A stretch of DNA of 64,000 nucleotides from Rhipicephalus microplus (lineage: Eukaryota; Arthropoda; Arachnida; Ixodida; Ixodidae), in contig NC_134707.1 in assembly GCF_043290135.1 (NCBI RefSeq), positions 77,332,987-77,396,986 on the forward strand. Reading direction: 5' to 3'. The notes beneath the pieces were generated by a model, which saw only the letters and a list, made by a program, of their open reading frames with translations, made no database searches and was not told the DNA's origin. Shown piece after piece: positions 59,425-64,000 of the stretch. Numbering within the stretch: the first letter of the stretch is position 1; each line of letters opens with the position of its first letter. Position numbers and translations under genes: made by a program.

Positions 59425-59672
59425 AGTGGAATCTGCAGCTGTAGCTGCCTGAAGCTCAGCTTTAGTAATGCAGGAAGTAACTAATAAAACAACTTCCTCA
59501 TCCCGCTCTTCAGTAACCGGTATCTGAAGAGAAAGGCGCTACAGTGCATCAGCAACCACGTTATTAGAACCTTTACAATATTGAACACTGAAATTTTAAT
59601 ACATGAGTTTGGCACACCAACGGGAAATGCGAATGGGGCGGCGGCCTTCGGATCCTGCAGAAAGAAGAGCAA

Positions 59673-61161
59673 CTACTGCTTGGTGATCTGTACATAATGT
59701 GATTGCCGGCCCCACAAGTAAACATGCCATTTCTCACAGGCAAAAAGACACGCGAGAACGTCACGCTCTCCTACTGAATATCTGCGTTCAGCAGGGGTCA
59801 ATGTACGAGATGCAAAAGCGATAGTGATCAGCTGATCACCTCTGAGTTGTTGAAACACTGCTCCTAGTTCAACATCGGACGCATCCGTCGTGATGACGAT
59901 GGGAAGCTTCTCGTTGAAAATACTAAATTTGAATGAAGCTCTGCTCAGCTTCAGCTGACCAGTTAAAGGCTGTGCTTGTCGAAGTAGAGTACGCGGTGGT
60001 TCAACAACATCAGCATAGTGAGGGACAAACTTGGCATAATAACCAACAAGACCTAAAAAAGATTGCAAGGTTTTGGCATCAATAGGCCGTGGGCATTGAC
60101 AATGGCCTGAACTTTAGATTCAACAGGTGTCAAGCCGCGGGAACTGACATTATGTTCGAGAAATTGTAACTCATTCACAGAAAAATGCACTTGTTATTAA
60201 GTTTCATACCACATTCACTGATGCGGTTGAGAACAGTATGCAAGTTAGCATCCTGCTCTTCGCGAGTACGTCCCCACACCAAAATGTCATCCAAGTAACA
60301 AAGGGCGTCATTACAACCCTTAAGAATAATTGACATCATTTTCTGAAACACTGCAGGGGCAGATGCAAGCCAGAAACACACGCGGCGAAACCGAAACAAG
60401 CCTTCGTGCAATACAAATGAGGTTAAGTCTCTACTGCACTCGGAAAGTTCAACTTGGTGATAAGCGGACGCGAGGTCCAGCTTGGAGAAACATACCGCTC
60501 CGGAGAGCTGATGAAGCAGCTCAATGTGAGGAAGTGGAAAACCATCTACGACGATCGCCTTGTTCGGTTCTCGTAAGTCGACGCATAGTCGAAGGGATCC
60601 ATCTTTTTTCTTGACGACGACCAGTAGAAAAACCCAGTTGGAAGCAGAGACAGGCTCGATGATTCCGCTGGCTTGAAGGCGAGACAGTTCCGCAGAGACT
60701 TGCTCACGGAGAAGAAGAGGAATGCGGCGCAGCTTAGCACGCACAAGGCACACACCTGGTCGACGCATCACTTTGCGCACAAAACCGCGCACACAACCCA
60801 GTTCACGGATGAACAGGTGGTGGAATTCAGAAGGCGCGTTGGCCGGAAGATCATCTTGGACGTCGACTTGAGCACACGTCATAGACGCACCGACGATGTT
60901 GATGGAGAAAGCCCTGATGGCATCACGTCCCAAAAGTGAGCTGCCATTGGCAGTTACATAAACAGTAATAGAAGCAGTGGGACTGCGATAGGAGACCTGA
61001 GCTGTAAAATGACCTAATATATCAATTGTTTCCTTGGAATATGTTTGTAGAACGACGCGTGAAGGCAAAAGCCGAATGTTGGAAAAAATGACTATGAAAG
61101 TCAGCGGCACTGAATAAAGATACCGAGGCACCAGTGTCCACGAGAAATAACAAGGGCACAT
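59673..61161 (-). pseudogene. gypsy 2 reverse transcriptase and RNase H
   Basis: RT in 60175-61161: VVKKKDGSLRLCVDLREPNK, KLDLASAYHQVEL and the catalytic CYLDDILVWG. RNase H follows in 59673-60068 after a break: GLVGYYAKFVPHYA, ITTDASDVELGAV and ASRTLTPAERRYS. Frame breaks lie near 60070-60180 and at 59673. There are some unusual residues in motif C's neighbourhood (FWLASAPAVFQ instead of FGL.NAP), consistent with decay. Confidence 0.88.
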
Positions 61162-62252
61162 GGCCCACTGAAGCTACGATGCTGGGCTCGGACGTAGTGT
61201 GGAGGCCATCCACATTTAAAACAGTGACCGTATTGGTCTGTGCAGTGTTCGAAGGAGCGGACGAAGAAACTGGTTCAGGAACATTTGCTGGACGGGAATC
61301 GCATACGGACTGAAAATGTCCGATTTTTCCGCACGCAAGACAAGTGTGGTTTCTCGCGGGACACTGCGCAAAATTGGCTAAATGCCCAGCCGATCCGCAA
61401 CGAAAGCAATGCGCGGTTGCGCTTGGAGAAGAAAATTGCGAACGCAAGTTAGGAGCTCGGTGTTGTTCCTGAAAACCAGAATTTGGTGGAATGGGGTCGT
61501 CATATTGCTAGCTTCTTCGCCCCCGCGACGCAGAGACGCCGCCATGTTGGCCGCCACGGAAGGACTGTGCAGGCGGGCGTCCATGTTGGCCGCCGCGCCG
61601 AAACGAAGATGAAGGGCCGCCATGTTGACGCGTCCCGTAAAACAAAGAGCCGCCGCCTTGGCTGCCCCGCAGCAGAAAGTTGCTGCACTAAATGCGGAGC
61701 GAATTGCTCCAACTGGGAGCGAATAAGCTCGTCTTCTCGCGCAATCGAGAGGGCTTCGGATAATGAATTAGAGGAGCCCTTTTAAAGCATGCGGCAGCGG
61801 ACGTTTTGCGAGGCTACCCCGGTGAAAAGCTCATGGCGGATCATATCGTCCTCGAGCGCGCCGAAGCCGCACATCGCGGCGAGCGTTTGAAAAGAAATAA
61901 TGAACTCGGCTACAGGCTCGCCTGGCAATTGTCGCCTTTCTTGGAATTTTACGCGTGCGAGATAATCCCACGAGACATCTTTGAAATGCTCATCAAAAAG
62001 ATCAACAGCATTCTTGAAGGCATCGCCCGACGCTGGCGTCGGTGACGCGTTGGTGGCGTCCAAAGTATAGAAGAGCATTAACACGGCAGGGTCCAACGCG
62101 TTGAGCAGCAGGGCCTTGTGACGCTCGGGCTTGCTTGCGTCTTCCCCGGGCGCGTCTGCGTAGGCCTGAAACACCAATTTCCAGTCCACCCACGGAAGTG
62201 GCGGGTCTCCGGGCGAATGAAGAAATAGGGGAGGTGGAATAAGAGACGCCAT
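61022..62252 (-). pseudogene. gypsy 2 gag, CCHC knuckles and protease
   Basis: Gag begins at the ATG at 62250-62252 (MASLIPPPLFLHSPGDP) and stays open to a stop at 61782, with the retroviral-type gag helix FQERRQLPGEPVAEFI. Two knuckles follow in 61022-61447 (CFRCGSAGHLANFAQC and CLACGKIGHFQSVC), then the protease signature LFLVDTGASVSLFS. The gag stop and a shifted frame from 61447 to 61782 break the polyprotein. Confidence 0.85.
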
Positions 62253-62372
62253 TTCAAGCAGTTAGAATGGAGAGGTGCAGACGAGAAGAAAAGCACGCCA
62301 GTACACTGTTTGAAGAAGACGACAAAGGCGGCGTAGCTGAATGAAGAAGGAATGAAGTGACGCAACACGCAG

Positions 62373-64000
62373 TGATGATGATGATGATGTGTGGTGCTTT
62401 GTGGTGCAAGGGCCAATTGATGGCCAAAGAGCGCCATTTCGGCGAGTAGAGATGCGGACAATGATATATTGCGTGGCTGTATAGGGGCCTTACAATTCCT
62501 CGCGATAATGCGGGTAAAAACATAAGTATTAGGATAATGGCAAAGGCGTGATATGCATAGTAAAAAGGGTGACAAAGGTTTTGATAATAAAAGCATGTAA
62601 AAATATTTGGCGCTAGCACAAGTGCCTCATCAGCGCCCTTGTGTCCAAGGGCTGTGAGGCAAGTGCTTTTAAATATAGTGACTGCAGCAGCAACCTCTCT
62701 TGAGAGGTCACGCTACACAATGCCTGGGTATATTACATGATAAAAACCGACATCTCTTAAAAAAGCTAGCAATGATTTATGGGTGAAAAGTGGTTCCCTA
62801 CCGACAAACATTGCGGGGTGTAATGGTATATGTTGTCGGTAGGGTAATGGAAAGTGTTGTCTTCTTAGAGTGTTAATTGTTTACATTGGATTAAAACGTG
62901 AAGAACTGTTAATGCCTCACCACATTTATCACACAATGGTGGATCGCCACCGGACAAAAGATGTGTGTGTGTCGTGTATGTGTGTCCTATCCTGAGTCTT
63001 GTTAGTGTTACCTCTGTTAGACGCGATTTTGATACTGGTGGCCAATGGCCAAGGTGTGGCTTGATAACGTGTAGCTTGCTTTGTGTGTGTCTATCCCACT
63101 TACTCTGCCAGTAGTCCCTGAGCTTTCGTTTGAGAGACAGCTTGAGATCAAGGGACGGGATCGATATGGGTGTAGTGGCACTGATTTCGTGGACGGATGC
63201 AGCAAGCTGATCCGCCATCACATTGCCTTGAATCTCTCGGTGCCCTGGCACTCAGCACACTACAACACGTTGGTTGAGTGTGTAGAGTGTGCATAAAATA
63301 GAGTACAGTGAGACGAGGACAGGGTTTTTTTGTTTTTTAAGACTGTGCAGAGCCGTTACCACACTGAGGGAGTCTGTATAAATTACTGCTTTTTGTATTT
63401 GTAATTGTTTGATGTGCTTAGCTGCCACAAGTATCGCGTAGGCTTCCACTGAGAAAATACTTGTGCCTGGATGTAGAGGGCCAGCATCCGAAAAGGAAGG
63501 GCCAACAACAGCGTAGGACACAGAGGAGTTGGACTTAGAGGCATCTGTAAAGAACTCAGGACGTGTGTATTTGTGTTGAAGTTCCAGGAAGTATGTTCGA
63601 ATCTGGGCAATAGGTGCATGTTTAGTAACTTCTAGGAAAGACACATCGCAATCTATAGTCTGCCACTGCCACGGTGGCGGGTATGCTACAGGAGCCATTA
63701 AACTGTGTTCAAGTGACACTCCAGTGTCCTCAGCTAGACCCTTCAGGCGAACTGAGAAGGGCTGCCTCATCGAAGGCCTGTTTTGAAACAGAATGGAGCT
63801 CGACAAATCAATAATGGTAGAGTATGAGGGGTGCTTCTTGTCTGCTTTCACCTTAAGAAAATAAACAAAGTACATGTAAGTTCTCTGCAGATGAAGCGAC
63901 CACTCATTTGACTCAACGTAAAGGCTTTCTATGGGGCTGGTGCGAAAAGCACCCGTAGAAAGGCGGATGCCCAAATGGTGCACGGGGTCCAGCATCTTCA
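62373..64000 (-). mobile_element. LINE D: 3' part of a LINE B relative, running off the window
   Basis: It starts with a (CAT)n tail at 62373-62388 and parallels LINE B 46967-48614 nearly base for base (RNase H and C-terminal knuckle). The frames 63252-63995 and 62865-63251 contain FFTDASKSNSS, IYTDSLSVV, LTRLRIGHTYTTH and CDKCGEALTVLHVLIQC, broken near 63255. It is inserted in the 5' UTR region of gypsy element 2. Confidence 0.9.

Larger units (their letters stand above)
57326..62372 (-). mobile_element. Ty3/gypsy element 2 (minus strand), inserted in LINE C and split by LINE D
   Basis: The minus-strand internal region runs gag (from 62252), CCHC and protease, RT, RNase H and integrase (to about 57896), followed by a 3' UTR and a 3' LTR at about 57326-57568. 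No 5' LTR is found before LINE D begins at 62373, so it should lie beyond LINE D, to the right of the window. Frames are broken in pol. No env-like frame is seen. Confidence 0.87.

Overview
The window looks like a piece of a hard-tick (ixodid) genome. Three things point there: at least eight copies of a roughly 244-bp tRNA-headed SINE matching the description of the tick family Ruka, non-LTR retrotransposons of tick type, and a host gene of the eukaryotic RNA-silencing RNA-dependent RNA polymerase (RdRP) family, which chelicerates keep and most insects lack. A metastriate genus is likely, but the genus cannot be fixed from sequence alone.

Positions 36861 down to 2103 (minus strand): one host gene dominates. 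Fifteen exons with matching splice phases encode about 1,195 residues of an RdRP, including the catalytic D-L-D-G-D motif in the exon at 3449-3570. The C-terminal exon(s) lie beyond the left edge. Introns range from 58 bp to about 8.9 kb and are filled with transposons: a degenerate Ty3/gypsy element with 121-bp LTRs (4672-10114) carrying a SINE inside its gag region, a LINE tail (14420-14840), a collapsed gypsy remnant (33706-34161), SINE copies on both strands, and long microsatellites.

Positions 36.9-39.1 kb: the presumed upstream region of the gene, with unrecognised minus-strand coding-like fragments and the 3' end of a plus-strand LINE.

Positions 39.1-64 kb: a nested transposon cluster. 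One repeat copy (41415-41782, resuming at 53024) was split by LINE A with an 11-bp target-site duplication. LINE A was then split in its 5' UTR by LINE B (46967-52840, 8-bp duplication). Next to it LINE C (from 53051) is interrupted in ORF1 by a second gypsy element (57326 to beyond 62.3 kb), which is itself interrupted by LINE D (62373 to the window end). A 314-bp GATA microsatellite sits inside an approximately 150-bp-period satellite at 39.8-41.1 kb.

The RdRP is expected to synthesise secondary small RNAs or dsRNA from target transcripts and so feed silencing of elements like those around it; that link is inference. No prokaryotic-type system, CRISPR array or rRNA gene was seen.
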